Positions 1 to 10,246 of a stretch of 64,000 nucleotides of DNA are shown here, piece after piece. A model generated the notes under the pieces. It worked only from the letters and a program-made list of their open reading frames with translations, was not told where the DNA came from and searched no databases. Position numbers and translations under genes: made by a program. The DNA is from Propionibacteriaceae bacterium (lineage in GTDB: Bacteria > Actinomycetota > Actinomycetes > Propionibacteriales > Propionibacteriaceae). Each line of letters starts with the position of its first letter. Within the stretch, counting starts at the first letter, position 1. The DNA is taken from positions 22,663 to 86,662 of the forward strand of contig JAPUEL010000025.1 of NCBI GenBank assembly GCA_027492545.1, read 5' to 3'.

Positions 1-96
1 GGCGTGCGGTTCTGGTGGGGGGGGCGCCCGGGTCCGGGCGTGTGGCTGGTTTTCAGTGACCGTCATCTGGGTTCCTCAGGGTGTCGGGTCGTGGCG

Positions 97-120
97 GGGC
101 GGGCCTGGAATGGCCCGCCC
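97..120 (-). terminator. Stem-loop after the GH42/sugar-binding protein genes
   Basis: A perfect 9-bp stem (GGGCGGGCC at 97-105 pairing with 112-120) with a 6-nt loop begins 12 nt downstream of the stop codon of the minus-strand lipoprotein gene. No T-run follows, as is common for actinobacterial terminators, so termination is inferred from position and stem strength. The remaining bases to the left edge (1-96) show no recognisable gene. Confidence 0.5.
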
Positions 121-132
121 CTCCAGAGGTGG

Positions 133-1395
133 CTACTTGTCGAGCTCGGCCTGGAGGTTGGTGAGCATGGTGTTCCAGGTGGCCACGGGCTCAGCCCCGG
201 CGATGATCTGGGCCTCGGCGGCGTTCCAGAAGTCCCAGACGGCGCCCATCTCGGGGATGTTCGGCATGGGCACGCCGTTCTTCGACGACTCAAGGAAGCC
301 TGCGATGACCGGATCCGCCTTGACCTCCTCGCCGATGGCGGTGAGGGCAGGCAGCCGCGGGTCGGCGTCGTAGAGGGCCTGCTGGCCCTCCTCGGTGCCG
401 AGGTAGTTGACGAGGAAGTCCTGCGCCAACAGCGGGTTCTGGCTCTGCGAGCTGAGGTAGAAGCCCTGGACCCCGACGAAGGGAGCCGACGGCTCGCCAC
501 CGGCTGACGGGATGGGGCTCACCTTGAGGTTGACGCCCTCGAAGGCCGGGATCGCCCAGGGCCCCTGCACGGTGAAGGCGGCCTTGCCGGAGGAGAACAG
601 CTCGTTGTTGATGTCGTAGTCCACGGTGGTGGTGAGGTAGCCCTTGCCCTTCATGCCGTTGTCGTAGAGCCACTGGGCGAACGCCTCGCCCTGCTCCCCG
701 CCCATGCCCACCTCAGCGGTGTACGAGCCGCTCTCGTCCTGGACGAACACGGGAGCGCCGAAGGAGGTCTGGAAGCCGTACATGGTGTAGCCGTCGCCGG
801 TCTCACCGCCGGTGTTGATGACGAATGGCCGCTCGGCGCCCGACGCCTCGCCCATCTGGATCATTTCGTCCCACGTGGCAGGGGCGGCGTCGCCCACGAG
901 GTCGACGTTCTGGATGAGTGCGACCGTCTCGAGCGAGTACGGCAGGGCGTACAGCTGGCCGTCGTAGGTCATGGCCTCGAGCGCGACGGGCTCGAACTCG
1001 GCGGCCATGTCGCCGACGTCGACGGTGTCGACGACGCCCGCGGTCACCAGTGCGCCCAGCCAGTCGTGCGCGCCGACGGTGATGTCGGGACCCTCCCCGG
1101 TGGGAACCTGGGCGATGAAGTCGTTGCGGAGGTCCTCGAAGTTCTTCTGGACCACCTCGACGTCGGCGCCGGTGGCCTCCTCGAACAGGGCGGCCTGGCC
1201 CTCGATGGCGGCCTGGCGCTCGGCGTCGGTCCAGATGGTCAGCGTGATGCCGTCGCCGGCCGGGGCGGCGCTGGAGGCGGCGGCGCTGCTGGCGGCTTCG
1301 GAGGCCGAGGGGGAGGAGGCGGGCGTGGTGCCGGAGCAGCCGGCGATCAGTGCGGCCGTGCCCAGGGCGAGCGAGGCCTGCAGGAGCTTGCGCAT
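133..1395 (-). CDS. Sugar ABC transporter substrate-binding lipoprotein (family 1)
   Basis: This is a 420-residue extracellular solute-binding lipoprotein of the maltose/oligosaccharide-binding type. It would capture a sugar outside the membrane and deliver it to an ABC permease. The N-terminus is a lipoprotein signal ending in the lipobox LIAGC, so the lipidated Cys is residue 20. A Ser/Ala-rich linker follows, and then the bilobed fold with typical motifs such as TIWTDAERQ, the APATWDEM hinge region and FTVQGPWAIPAF. The length is usual for the family. A GAAAGGA ribosome-binding site precedes the ATG. The gene lies 27 nt downstream of the GH42 gene and is probably cotranscribed with it, so a galactoside or galacto-oligosaccharide ligand is likely (inferred). 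No permease gene is seen before the stem-loop at 97-120, so membrane partners must lie left of the window or elsewhere. Confidence 0.88.
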   Translation of the reverse strand: MRKLLQASLALGTAALIAGCSGTTPASSPSASEAASSAAASSAAPAGDGITLTIWTDAERQAAIEGQAALFEEATGADVEVVQKNFEDLRNDFIAQVPTGEGPDITVGAHDWLGALVTAGVVDTVDVGDMAAEFEPVALEAMTYDGQLYALPYSLETVALIQNVDLVGDAAPATWDEMIQMGEASGAERPFVINTGGETGDGYTMYGFQTSFGAPVFVQDESGSYTAEVGMGGEQGEAFAQWLYDNGMKGKGYLTTTVDYDINNELFSSGKAAFTVQGPWAIPAFEGVNLKVSPIPSAGGEPSAPFVGVQGFYLSSQSQNPLLAQDFLVNYLGTEEGQQALYDADPRLPALTAIGEEVKADPVIAGFLESSKNGVPMPNIPEMGAVWDFWNAAEAQIIAGAEPVATWNTMLTNLQAELDK

Positions 1396-1422
1396 GTGAT
1401 GCGTCCTTTCGGTGGGGTGGTG

Positions 1423-3447
1423 TCAGTGCCCCGGGGCGGGGCGGTCGGGGTCAACGGCGTGGACGACGGCGACAGCGCCGCCGGCGAGACGGAGGGCTCC
1501 GTCGTTGGTGGTGCCGGTGACCAGATCGGTACCGGGGAGCGGCAGCTCCGCGGGCTTGTCGGTGTGGTTGATGGCGACGGTGAACCTCTCCCCGGCGGCG
1601 CGCCGGGTGACCACCTCGACGCCGTCGGGTAGGTCCTGCGGGGTGAGGCCGGCGTCGGCGTAGACGCTGCGCATGATGTCGCGCAGCGAGCCGGGGTGGA
1701 GCCGGGTGGAGACGTACCAGGCGGTGCCCGCACCGTGTCGGTGCCTGGTGATCGCCGGGGCGCCGGCGGCCGGGCCGTCGGCGTAGGTGGCCACCACGTT
1801 CGCGCTCGTCACGACCAGGTCCTCGGCCCACACATCCGCAGCCAGGGTGTGGCCGTCGGTAGTGGTCAGTGTGAGGGTGTCGCCTTCGCGCAGCGGCAGG
1901 AACTCCTCCACCCACACGCCGAGCGCCGGCTCGAGGGGGGTGAGGAAGCCGCCTCCGTGCACGGCGTCGTACTCGTCGACGACGGCCGAGAAGTAGGACA
2001 CCAGCAGGGTGCCGCCCTTCTCGACGTAGTCGTTGAGGTTCGCGGCGTCGTCGTCGCGCAGAAGATACTGCGACGGCACCACCACCAGGCGGTAACGGCT
2101 GAGGTCGTGGGAGGGCAGGGCGAAGTCGACGGTGACGCGGTCGCGCCAGAGCCGCTCGTAGTAGGCGCGGACCTGCCGACGGTGGTCGAGGTCCTCCGAC
2201 GGGCGCCACTCCAGGTCCTGGGCCCAGAAGGATTCGAAGTCCCACAGCACGGCCACCTCGGCGTCGACGCGGGAGCCGCGGATGGCGCCGAGCCGCTGCA
2301 GCGTGGCGCCGAGCTCGACGACCTCGCGGAAGACCCGCGATCCGGTGCCGGCGTGGGGGACCATGGCGGAGTGGAACTTCTCCTGCCCATACCGAGCGGC
2401 GCGCCACTGGAAGAAGAGGACGGCGTCGGCTCCGCGGGCGACGTGGGCCAGTGAGTTGCGCGCCATCTCGCCAGGGCGCTTCGCCACATTGCGGGGCTGC
2501 CAGTTGACGGCCGAGGTGGAGTGCTCCATCAGCATCCACGGCCTGCCGGCGGCCACGGACCGAGTGAGGTCCGCGGCCATCGCGAGGCCGATCTCGGCCT
2601 CGGGGTCAGCGGCCGTCAGGTAGTGGTCGTCGGAGACGACGTCGACCAGCTTGGCCCATTCCCACAGGTCGGTGCCCCAATGCTGGTTGGCCATGAAGTT
2701 GGTGGTGATGGGTTGGGTGGCGTGGCGGCGGATGGCGTCCCGCTCCAGCGAGAAGCACGCGCGAAGCTGGTGGTCGGTGAAGCGCGCCCAGTCCAGGCGC
2801 ATCGTGGGATTGACCACAGACGGGGCAGCCGCGGGGGCCCCGATGTGGTCCCACGCGCGGTAGGTCTGCCCCCAGACCGCGGTGCCCCACAGCTCGTTGA
2901 GCCGATCGAGGGTGCAGTACCGGGCGCTCAGCCAGTCACGCCAGGCTGTGACGGACGCGGGGGAGTAGTCCTCGCTGACCGGGGTGCCGTATTCGTTGTG
3001 GATGTGCCACAGCACGACGGCCGGGTGGTCGGCGTAGCGCTCGGCCAAGGCTCCGGCGATCCGGGCAGCAGCCTCGCGGTACGCAGCCGAGGAGTGGGAA
3101 GCCATGCCGCGGGATCCGAAGCCCATGACCGTGCCGTCGCGGGTGACGACGCGGGCGTCGGGGTGATCCGCGAAGAACCATGCCGGCGGGGAGGCGGTCG
3201 GGGTGCCAAGGTCCACGGCGATCCCGTTGGCGTGCAGGAGGCCGAGGAGGTCGTCGAGCCAGTCAAAGGCGAACTCGCCGGGGGAGAGCTCCACCTTGGC
3301 CCAGGAGAAGATCCCCACGCTGACCAGGTTGACCCCTGCCTGGCGCATGAGCGCCACGTCCTCGTCCCACACGGGACGGGCCCACTGCTCAGGGTTGTAG
3401 TCGCCGCCGTAGGCGATGCCGTCGATGGCCGGCCAGGGGGTGGTCAC
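1423..3447 (-). CDS. GH42 beta-galactosidase
   Basis: This glycoside hydrolase family 42 enzyme should hydrolyse terminal beta-D-galactosides in the cytoplasm. The N-terminal motif AIDGIAYGGDYNPEQW is diagnostic for GH42. The acid/base Glu lies in HIHNEYG (about residue 152) and the nucleophile Glu in WMLMEHSTS (about residue 308). The central trimerisation-like domain and C-terminal beta domain are both present. I chose the GTG at 3447 because a GAGGTG ribosome-binding site lies about 9 nt upstream and homologues usually begin just before the PAIDGIAYGG motif. An upstream GTG at 3489 would add 14 residues (688 in total) but sits almost on the LacI operator and has a weaker site. The gene is first in a two-gene unit with the sugar-binding lipoprotein and diverges from a LacI regulator. 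Confidence 0.9.
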   Translation of the reverse strand: MTTPWPAIDGIAYGGDYNPEQWARPVWDEDVALMRQAGVNLVSVGIFSWAKVELSPGEFAFDWLDDLLGLLHANGIAVDLGTPTASPPAWFFADHPDARVVTRDGTVMGFGSRGMASHSSAAYREAAARIAGALAERYADHPAVVLWHIHNEYGTPVSEDYSPASVTAWRDWLSARYCTLDRLNELWGTAVWGQTYRAWDHIGAPAAAPSVVNPTMRLDWARFTDHQLRACFSLERDAIRRHATQPITTNFMANQHWGTDLWEWAKLVDVVSDDHYLTAADPEAEIGLAMAADLTRSVAAGRPWMLMEHSTSAVNWQPRNVAKRPGEMARNSLAHVARGADAVLFFQWRAARYGQEKFHSAMVPHAGTGSRVFREVVELGATLQRLGAIRGSRVDAEVAVLWDFESFWAQDLEWRPSEDLDHRRQVRAYYERLWRDRVTVDFALPSHDLSRYRLVVVPSQYLLRDDDAANLNDYVEKGGTLLVSYFSAVVDEYDAVHGGGFLTPLEPALGVWVEEFLPLREGDTLTLTTTDGHTLAADVWAEDLVVTSANVVATYADGPAAGAPAITRHRHGAGTAWYVSTRLHPGSLRDIMRSVYADAGLTPQDLPDGVEVVTRRAAGERFTVAINHTDKPAELPLPGTDLVTGTTNDGALRLAGGAVAVVHAVDPDRPAPGH

Positions 3448-3496
3448 GTGGATTGACACCTCGTCGTATCTCGTCTTGTCGTCGGGCACCGCCGAC

Positions 3497-3512
3497 CTGT
3501 AAGCGTTTACAG
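3497..3512. promoter_or_regulatory. LacI-type operator proximal to the GH42 gene
   Basis: The 16-bp imperfect palindrome CTGTAAGCGTTTACAG (one mismatch between arms) has the central CG and AAGC/GTTT pattern of LacI/GalR-family operators. A weak minus-strand promoter can be placed over it, with TTGCTT (3539-3534), 17 bp, and AAGACT (3516-3511). Binding would then block transcription of the GH42 gene. A sister site lies 67 bp away. Confidence 0.7.
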
Positions 3513-3563
3513 TCTTGATCTGATGCGGGCTGAAAGCAAGCCCGACAACGAATCGTTATCAAA

Positions 3564-3579
3564 CTGTAATCGCTTACAG
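3564..3579. promoter_or_regulatory. LacI-type operator proximal to the regulator gene
   Basis: CTGTAATCGCTTACAG shares 14 of 16 positions with the site at 3497-3512, and its arms also differ at one position. The two sites lie 67 bp apart in the 134-176-bp divergent region. This arrangement suits joint control of both genes, or looping, by the LacI protein encoded at 3624. Assignment to that protein is inferred from proximity. Confidence 0.65.
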
Positions 3580-3623
3580 GTCGGATAGCGGTCGCCCGGT
3601 CTACCGGCGCTAGAGTTCGTCAC

Positions 3624-4637
3624 GTGGAGACCATGGCGCCGAAGGGGCGGCCGACGATCAACGACGTCGCCGTCGCCGCCGGCGTGTCCAGCGCGACCGT
3701 TTCGCGCGTTCTCAACGGCGGGCATTGGGTCTCCGACAAGGCAAGACTCGCCGTCGAGGGCGCCGTCGTGGCCACGGGATACACGGCCAACCACTCGGCA
3801 CGGAGCCTGGTCACGGGGAGGGCCAATTCGTTCGCCTTCCTCCTGGCGGAGGACACGGCCCTGCTGTTCGCGGACCCCACCTTCTCGAGTCTGTTGCGCG
3901 GCGCCGCCCAGGCGCTCGCCAGGCGATCGATGACTCTGGTGCTGCTCGTCGCGGGATCCGAGACGGAACGCGAGAGCGCACGGCGCTACCTCGGCTCCGG
4001 ACACGTCGACGGGGTGATGCTCATTTCCTCGCACGAGTCTGATCGGCTGATCGAGTCGCTCACCGGTGCGGGCGTGCCGACGGTGGTGTGCGGCGTCCCG
4101 CTCGGACGGGAGGACGAGGTGGCGTGGGTAGCCGTCGACGAGGCTGGCTCGGCGCGTGAGATGGTGCGGTTCCTGCGGGGGCGTGGACGCCGTCGCATCG
4201 CGATGATCGCCGGGCCGCAGGATACGTCGGGCGGTCTGCTGCGCCTGCAGGGGTTCCGGGAGGAGATGGGTGCGGACTTCGACGCCGACCTCGTTGAGCA
4301 CGGGGACTGGGGGCTGCGGTCAGGGGTTGCGGCCACGTCACGGATCCTCGGCCGGGGTAAGCCGTTCGACGCGTTGTTCGCGGCCTCCGACGCGATGGCG
4401 GCCGGCGCCATCCGGGCGCTGCGCCAGGCGGGGCTGCGGGTGCCCATGGATGTCGCGGTGGCCGGGTTCGACGACTCGGGTCTGGCCGAGGAGCTCGACC
4501 CCCAGCTCACCACCATGCGGCAGCCATGGGCTGATCTGAGCGAACAGATGGTGACCCTGCTGTGCGAGTTGACCAGCGGCGACGCGCCGCGTCACGTCAC
4601 GCTTCCCACCAGTTTGGTGGTGCGCGACAGCGCTTGA
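3624..4637 (+). CDS. LacI-family transcriptional regulator (GH42 locus)
   Basis: This 337-residue DNA-binding repressor has an N-terminal helix-turn-helix (TINDVAVAAGVSSATVSRVLNG), the hinge helix region (TANHSARSLVTGR) and a periplasmic-binding-protein-like effector domain ending in the usual TTMRQPWADL segment. The family normally binds a sugar or sugar derivative and releases DNA. The GTG at 3624 is used here; an in-frame ATG at 3633 is also possible and would give a start more typical of the family. It is divergent from the GH42 beta-galactosidase gene and two LacI-type operators lie between them, so it most likely represses that unit and itself. Its stop codon is only 7 nt from the convergent GntR gene. 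Confidence 0.9.
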   Translation: METMAPKGRPTINDVAVAAGVSSATVSRVLNGGHWVSDKARLAVEGAVVATGYTANHSARSLVTGRANSFAFLLAEDTALLFADPTFSSLLRGAAQALARRSMTLVLLVAGSETERESARRYLGSGHVDGVMLISSHESDRLIESLTGAGVPTVVCGVPLGREDEVAWVAVDEAGSAREMVRFLRGRGRRRIAMIAGPQDTSGGLLRLQGFREEMGADFDADLVEHGDWGLRSGVAATSRILGRGKPFDALFAASDAMAAGAIRALRQAGLRVPMDVAVAGFDDSGLAEELDPQLTTMRQPWADLSEQMVTLLCELTSGDAPRHVTLPTSLVVRDSA

Positions 4638-4644
4638 ACTGTGG

Positions 4645-5346
4645 CTAGGCCGAGGTTGAGTCCAGGACCCGTAGCAGGGGCGCGTAGTGGTTCTCGATCG
4701 CGGCCCGGTAGGCAGGCAGGTCGCGGGCGATGGCGGCGTCCAGCATGGCCCGATGGGCCGCCACGGTGTCCGCGATGTCGCGGGGCGTCGGAACCCCCAA
4801 CCGGGGGGCCAGGCGGGTGTGCACGTCCCAGAACGCCCCCACCAGTTCCACGTAGAGCTCGTTGCTCAGCATCGACGCCAGGGCGAGGTGGAAGGCGCGA
4901 TCCTCGGCCGCGAACGCCTCGTCGCGCTCGCTGTGCTCCGCCATCGCCTCGCAGAGCCCGCTGAGCTCCGCGGCCACCTCATCGTCCATCCGCTGCACCA
5001 CCTCGGCGGCCAGCGTGTGGTCCAGCCCGCTGCGCACCTCGACGATCTGCCGCAGCGCCTCGAAGTCCAGGCCCGGTGACACCACGCCGCGGAACGCCAG
5101 CCCCTCGACCAGCGGCTTCAGCGACATCTGCCCGACGAAGGTGCCCGTCCCGTGGCGGACCTCCAGGATGTCGAGCGCCACCAGCGTGCGGACGGCCTCG
5201 CGCAGGTTGCCCCGCGACACGTCCAGCAGGTCCACCAACTGCGCCTCGGTGGGCAGCGGGTCCCCAGGCTTGAGGCCCTGATCGAGGATCAGTTCCTTGA
5301 CTGCCTGGATGGTGGACCTCAAGCGCTGCGGCTCGTTCCTGGCCAT
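4645..5346 (-). CDS. GntR/FadR-type (FCD) transcriptional regulator of the nan locus
   Basis: This 233-residue regulator has an N-terminal GntR winged helix (AVKELILDQGLKPGDPLPTE, then QLVDLLDVSRGNLREAVRTL) and a C-terminal all-helical FCD ligand domain. The FCD metal-type residues are plausible in the HRAML and ENHYAPLL segments. The ATG at 5346 is preferred because GGGGGG lies about 8 nt upstream; a longer frame to 5418 has no such site. It is divergent from the sialic-acid-type ABC importer. NanR of E. coli is also an FCD-type GntR protein, so control of the nan genes by sialic acid or a catabolite is a reasonable inference. Two strong palindromes lie in the shared intergenic region. Confidence 0.88.
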   Translation of the reverse strand: MARNEPQRLRSTIQAVKELILDQGLKPGDPLPTEAQLVDLLDVSRGNLREAVRTLVALDILEVRHGTGTFVGQMSLKPLVEGLAFRGVVSPGLDFEALRQIVEVRSGLDHTLAAEVVQRMDDEVAAELSGLCEAMAEHSERDEAFAAEDRAFHLALASMLSNELYVELVGAFWDVHTRLAPRLGVPTPRDIADTVAAHRAMLDAAIARDLPAYRAAIENHYAPLLRVLDSTSA

Positions 5347-5365
5347 GTGTACCCCCCGGAGGTTG

Positions 5366-5382
5366 GTGAGCGAAACGCTCAC
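5366..5382. promoter_or_regulatory. 17-bp perfect palindrome upstream of the GntR gene
   Basis: GTGAGCGAAACGCTCAC has two perfect 7-bp arms around AAA. It lies about 20 bp upstream of the GntR start codon, so it could serve for autoregulation or be the site of another regulator. No experimental consensus was matched. Confidence 0.5.
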
Positions 5383-5441
5383 AGTGTTGAGCGATGTGGA
5401 AGCGGACGTCGATTCCATGCGCTAGCATAGCGGACACGTCA

Positions 5442-5458
5442 GACATCGGATGTCCGAT
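5442..5458. promoter_or_regulatory. Overlapping palindromes upstream of the ABC importer, candidate GntR operator
   Basis: Two overlapping inverted repeats occur here: GACATC-G-GATGTC at 5442-5454, and ATCGGA-TG-TCCGAT at 5445-5458. Both sit about 15 nt before the lipoprotein start codon and just upstream of the AGGAG ribosome-binding site. This is a good position for repression of the importer by the divergent GntR protein. The assignment is inferred from position and symmetry only. Confidence 0.5.
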
Positions 5459-5471
5459 CACCTAGGAGTCA

Positions 5472-7103
5472 ATGATGAACCAGATGCCCGTCACCTCCCG
5501 ACGGAGTCTCCTCAAGCTCGCGGGCAGCTTCGGCGCCGCGGCAGCCTTCACCGCCGGACTGGCCGCCTGCGGCTCGTCCACCGAGACCCCCAGCGCCACC
5601 TCCGGGGCCACCGACGCCTCCAGCGCGCCCGCCTCGTCGGCCGGCGCCGCCGGCGCGATCACCGCCGCCATCTCCTACGAGCTGGGCACCAACGGCTACG
5701 ACCCCATGACCACCACCGCGGCTCTCACCGTCGCGGCCAACTGGCACACCTTCGAGGGCCTCACCGAGATCCACCCCGCCACCCGCGAGGTGTTCGCCGC
5801 GCTGGGCAAGGACCTCCCCAGCCAGGTGGACGACACCATCTGGGAGGTGGCCCTCCGTGACGGCGCCGTCTTCCACGACGGCACCCCCGTCACCGCAGAC
5901 GACGTGGTCTTCTCCTTCCAGCGCGTCCTGGACCCAGCCAACAAGAGCCTCTACGCCACCTTCATCCCGTTCCTGGACTCGGTGGCCAAGAAGGACGACA
6001 CCACCGTCACCCTGACGCTCAAGTACCCCTTCTCGCTGGTGGCCGAGCGCCTGTCGGTGGTCAAGATCGTGCCGAAGGCGCTCGTCGAGAAGGACCAGAA
6101 GGCGTTCGATCTTGCCCCCGTCGGCACCGGCCCCTACAGGATGACCGACAACGGCGCCGCGTCGCAGAAGATCACCTTCGAGGCCAACGACGCCTACACC
6201 GGCCCCCAGCCTGCGCGCGCCGCCACCATGGAGTGGCAGATCATCCCCGACGACTCCACCCGCACCAACGCCCTCACCTCGGACGCCGTCCAGGCGATCG
6301 ACTCGGTGCCCGTGGCCAACCTCGCCACCCTCGCTCAGTCCAAGTCGGTGGCCGCCCAGCAGGGCTTCGGGCTGGTGTTCGTCATGTTCAACACCGGGTC
6401 GGCGCCCATGGACGACGTCCGCAACCGCCAGGCGGTCATGTACGCGCTGGACTACGAGAAGATCTGCACGGTGGGCATGTCCGACCTCGCCACTCCGGCG
6501 ACCGCCTTCGTGCAGAAGGAGCACCCCGCCTACAAGGCTGCGAAGGTCCAGTACCCGGGCAACCAGGCCAAGGCCAAGGAACTCCTCGCCGAGACCGGCC
6601 TCACGCAGGTGCGCCTCCTCGCCTCCGACCACGGCTTCTTCGCCAACGTGCGCCCGATGATCAAGGAATCGCTCGAGGCCGCGGGCCTCACCGTCGCCTA
6701 CGAGGAGAAGAAGTCCTCCGACGTCTACGCCACCATCGACGGCAACCCCGGAGCGTTCGACATCGTCGTCGCCCCCGGTGATCCGTCCGTCTTCGGCGAC
6801 GACGCCGACCTCCTGCTCCGCTGGTGGTACGCCGGCGAGACCTGGACCGACGCCCGCATGCACTGGAAGGGCCAGGAGTCCCACACCAAGGTGCAGGAAC
6901 TGCTGGACACCGCGTCGCAGGCCACCGGCGACGAGCAGAAGGCCGCCTGGCACGAGACGTTCGACGTGATCAGCGAGAACGTGCCGCTGTACCCGATCTT
7001 CCACCGGAAGACGCCCACGGCGTTCGACGCGGAGACGCTGGCCGACTTCAAGCCGCTCGCGGTGACCGGACTGTCGTTCGTCGGCGTCGGCTCCACCAAG
7101 TAA
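5472..7103 (+). CDS. ABC transporter substrate-binding lipoprotein, family 5 (nan locus)
   Basis: This 543-residue family 5 (peptide/nickel/oligosaccharide type) solute-binding protein is probably the ligand receptor of the adjacent importer. The N-terminus has a twin-arginine pattern (SRRSLLKLAG) followed by a lipobox LAAC with Cys33, suggesting a Tat-exported lipoprotein. Family motifs include WEVALRDGAVFHDGTPVTADDVVFS and GTGPYRM. An AGGAG site lies 7-10 nt upstream of ATGATG; either ATG may be used. Family 5 systems such as the Sat-type importers carry sialic acid, and the downstream nan genes make N-acetylneuraminate the most likely cargo (inferred). A strong hairpin separates this gene from the permease genes. 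Confidence 0.85.
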   Translation: MMNQMPVTSRRSLLKLAGSFGAAAAFTAGLAACGSSTETPSATSGATDASSAPASSAGAAGAITAAISYELGTNGYDPMTTTAALTVAANWHTFEGLTEIHPATREVFAALGKDLPSQVDDTIWEVALRDGAVFHDGTPVTADDVVFSFQRVLDPANKSLYATFIPFLDSVAKKDDTTVTLTLKYPFSLVAERLSVVKIVPKALVEKDQKAFDLAPVGTGPYRMTDNGAASQKITFEANDAYTGPQPARAATMEWQIIPDDSTRTNALTSDAVQAIDSVPVANLATLAQSKSVAAQQGFGLVFVMFNTGSAPMDDVRNRQAVMYALDYEKICTVGMSDLATPATAFVQKEHPAYKAAKVQYPGNQAKAKELLAETGLTQVRLLASDHGFFANVRPMIKESLEAAGLTVAYEEKKSSDVYATIDGNPGAFDIVVAPGDPSVFGDDADLLLRWWYAGETWTDARMHWKGQESHTKVQELLDTASQATGDEQKAAWHETFDVISENVPLYPIFHRKTPTAFDAETLADFKPLAVTGLSFVGVGSTK

Positions 7104-7109
7104 CCCGCA

Positions 7110-7172
7110 GGGCGGCGCAAGCCCGCCCTCGGCCCACGGCGGCGCCGTCGATCCGTCCTCGACGGCGCCGCC
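7110..7172 (+). terminator. Intercistronic hairpins between binding-protein and permease genes
   Basis: A small hairpin (GGGCGG pairing with CCGCCC, 7110-7128) is followed by a perfect 14-bp stem, GGCGGCGCCGTCGA at 7138-7151 pairing with 7159-7172, around a 7-nt loop. There is no T-run and the permease gene starts 30 nt later. The structure is therefore likely a partial terminator or mRNA-stabilising element that raises binding-protein output relative to the membrane components. Confidence 0.6.
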
Positions 7173-7202
7173 CCAGCCGGGCCCATCTCTAGGAGCTCAC
7201 AC

Positions 7203-8167
7203 GTGTCCACCCTCATCCGCCTCCTCGGCCGCCGCATCGTCGCGCTGCCGATCATGGTGCTCGGCGTGACGCTGCTCGTATTCATCGTCATGTCGCTGTC
7301 GACGGCCGATCCCGCCCGTCTGGCCCTCGGCGAGAGCGCCTCGCAGGACGCCCTCGACGCCTACAACGAGCAGCTCGGCCTCAACGACCCCCTCCTCGTG
7401 CGCTACGGCCGCTACCTGATCGGCCTGGTCCAGGGCGACCTCGGCGAGTCCTTCACCGGCGTGCCCATCTCGCAGATGGTGGGGGAGAACTTCCCCGTCA
7501 CGCTGCAGCTGACCTTCATCGGCTTGGCCATCGCGGTGGTGGTGGCGCTGATCCTCGGCGTCGTCGCCGCGCTGTACCGCGACAGGTGGCCCGACCAGGT
7601 CATCCGCTTCTTCTCCATCGCCGCGCTGGCGACGCCGTCGTTCTGGCTGGCGCTGCTGTTGATCCAGGCGTTCGGCAACGTGCCCGGCGGCACCGGGACC
7701 TTCCCCGCGGTCATTACCGAGTGGGCCTCCTTCCGCGACAGCCCGGCCGCCTACATCAACCAGATCTTCCTCCCCGCTGTGGCGCTCGCAGTGCCCGTGG
7801 CCGGCTCGCTCACCCGGGTGGTGCGCACCTCGATGGTGGAGGAGCTGGACCGCGACTACGTCCGCACCGCCATCGGCGCGGGCGTGCCGAAGCCGGTGGT
7901 GGTCGGCCGCAACGTGCTGCGCAACGCGCTGATCACGCCCCTGACGGTGCTCGGACTGCGCGTCGGCTACCTCATGGGCGGCGCCGTGGTCATCGAGATG
8001 ATCTTCAACATCCAGGGCATGGGCCAGCTGATCTTCCAGGGCATCACCCGCAACGACGTCAACATCGTGCAGGGCGTCACCATCACGGTGGCCATCGCGT
8101 TCATCGTCGTCAACGTGGTGGTCGACATGCTCTACGTCCTTGTCAACCCGCGAATCAGGAGCATCTG

Positions 8168-8168
<1 letters not shown>
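7203..8168 (+). CDS. ABC transporter permease, DppB type (nan locus)
   Basis: This 321-residue inner-membrane permease belongs to the binding-protein-dependent peptide/nickel (DppB/OppB) class. Six or so hydrophobic segments are visible, starting with IVALPIMVLGVTLLVFIVM. The N-terminal family motif GLNDPLLVRYGRYL is present, as is the conserved EAA-type coupling loop (DYVRTAIGAGVPKPVVVGRNVLRNAL). The GTG start has an AGGAG site 8 nt upstream. Its stop codon overlaps the start of the next gene (TGATG), so translation is probably coupled. It would form the translocation channel together with the permease half of the fused downstream protein. Confidence 0.92.

Positions 8169-10242
<2,074 letters not shown>

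Positions 10243-10246
<4 letters not shown>

Noticed and set aside
3489..3624. A firm promoter call for the LacI gene at 3624
   Set aside because: No convincing -35/-10 pair could be placed on the plus strand; only the operators are clear.
5469..7004. A 511-codon open frame antisense to the family 5 binding-protein gene
   Set aside because: Gly/Val/Arg-rich sequence without domains, opposite a well-supported lipoprotein gene.
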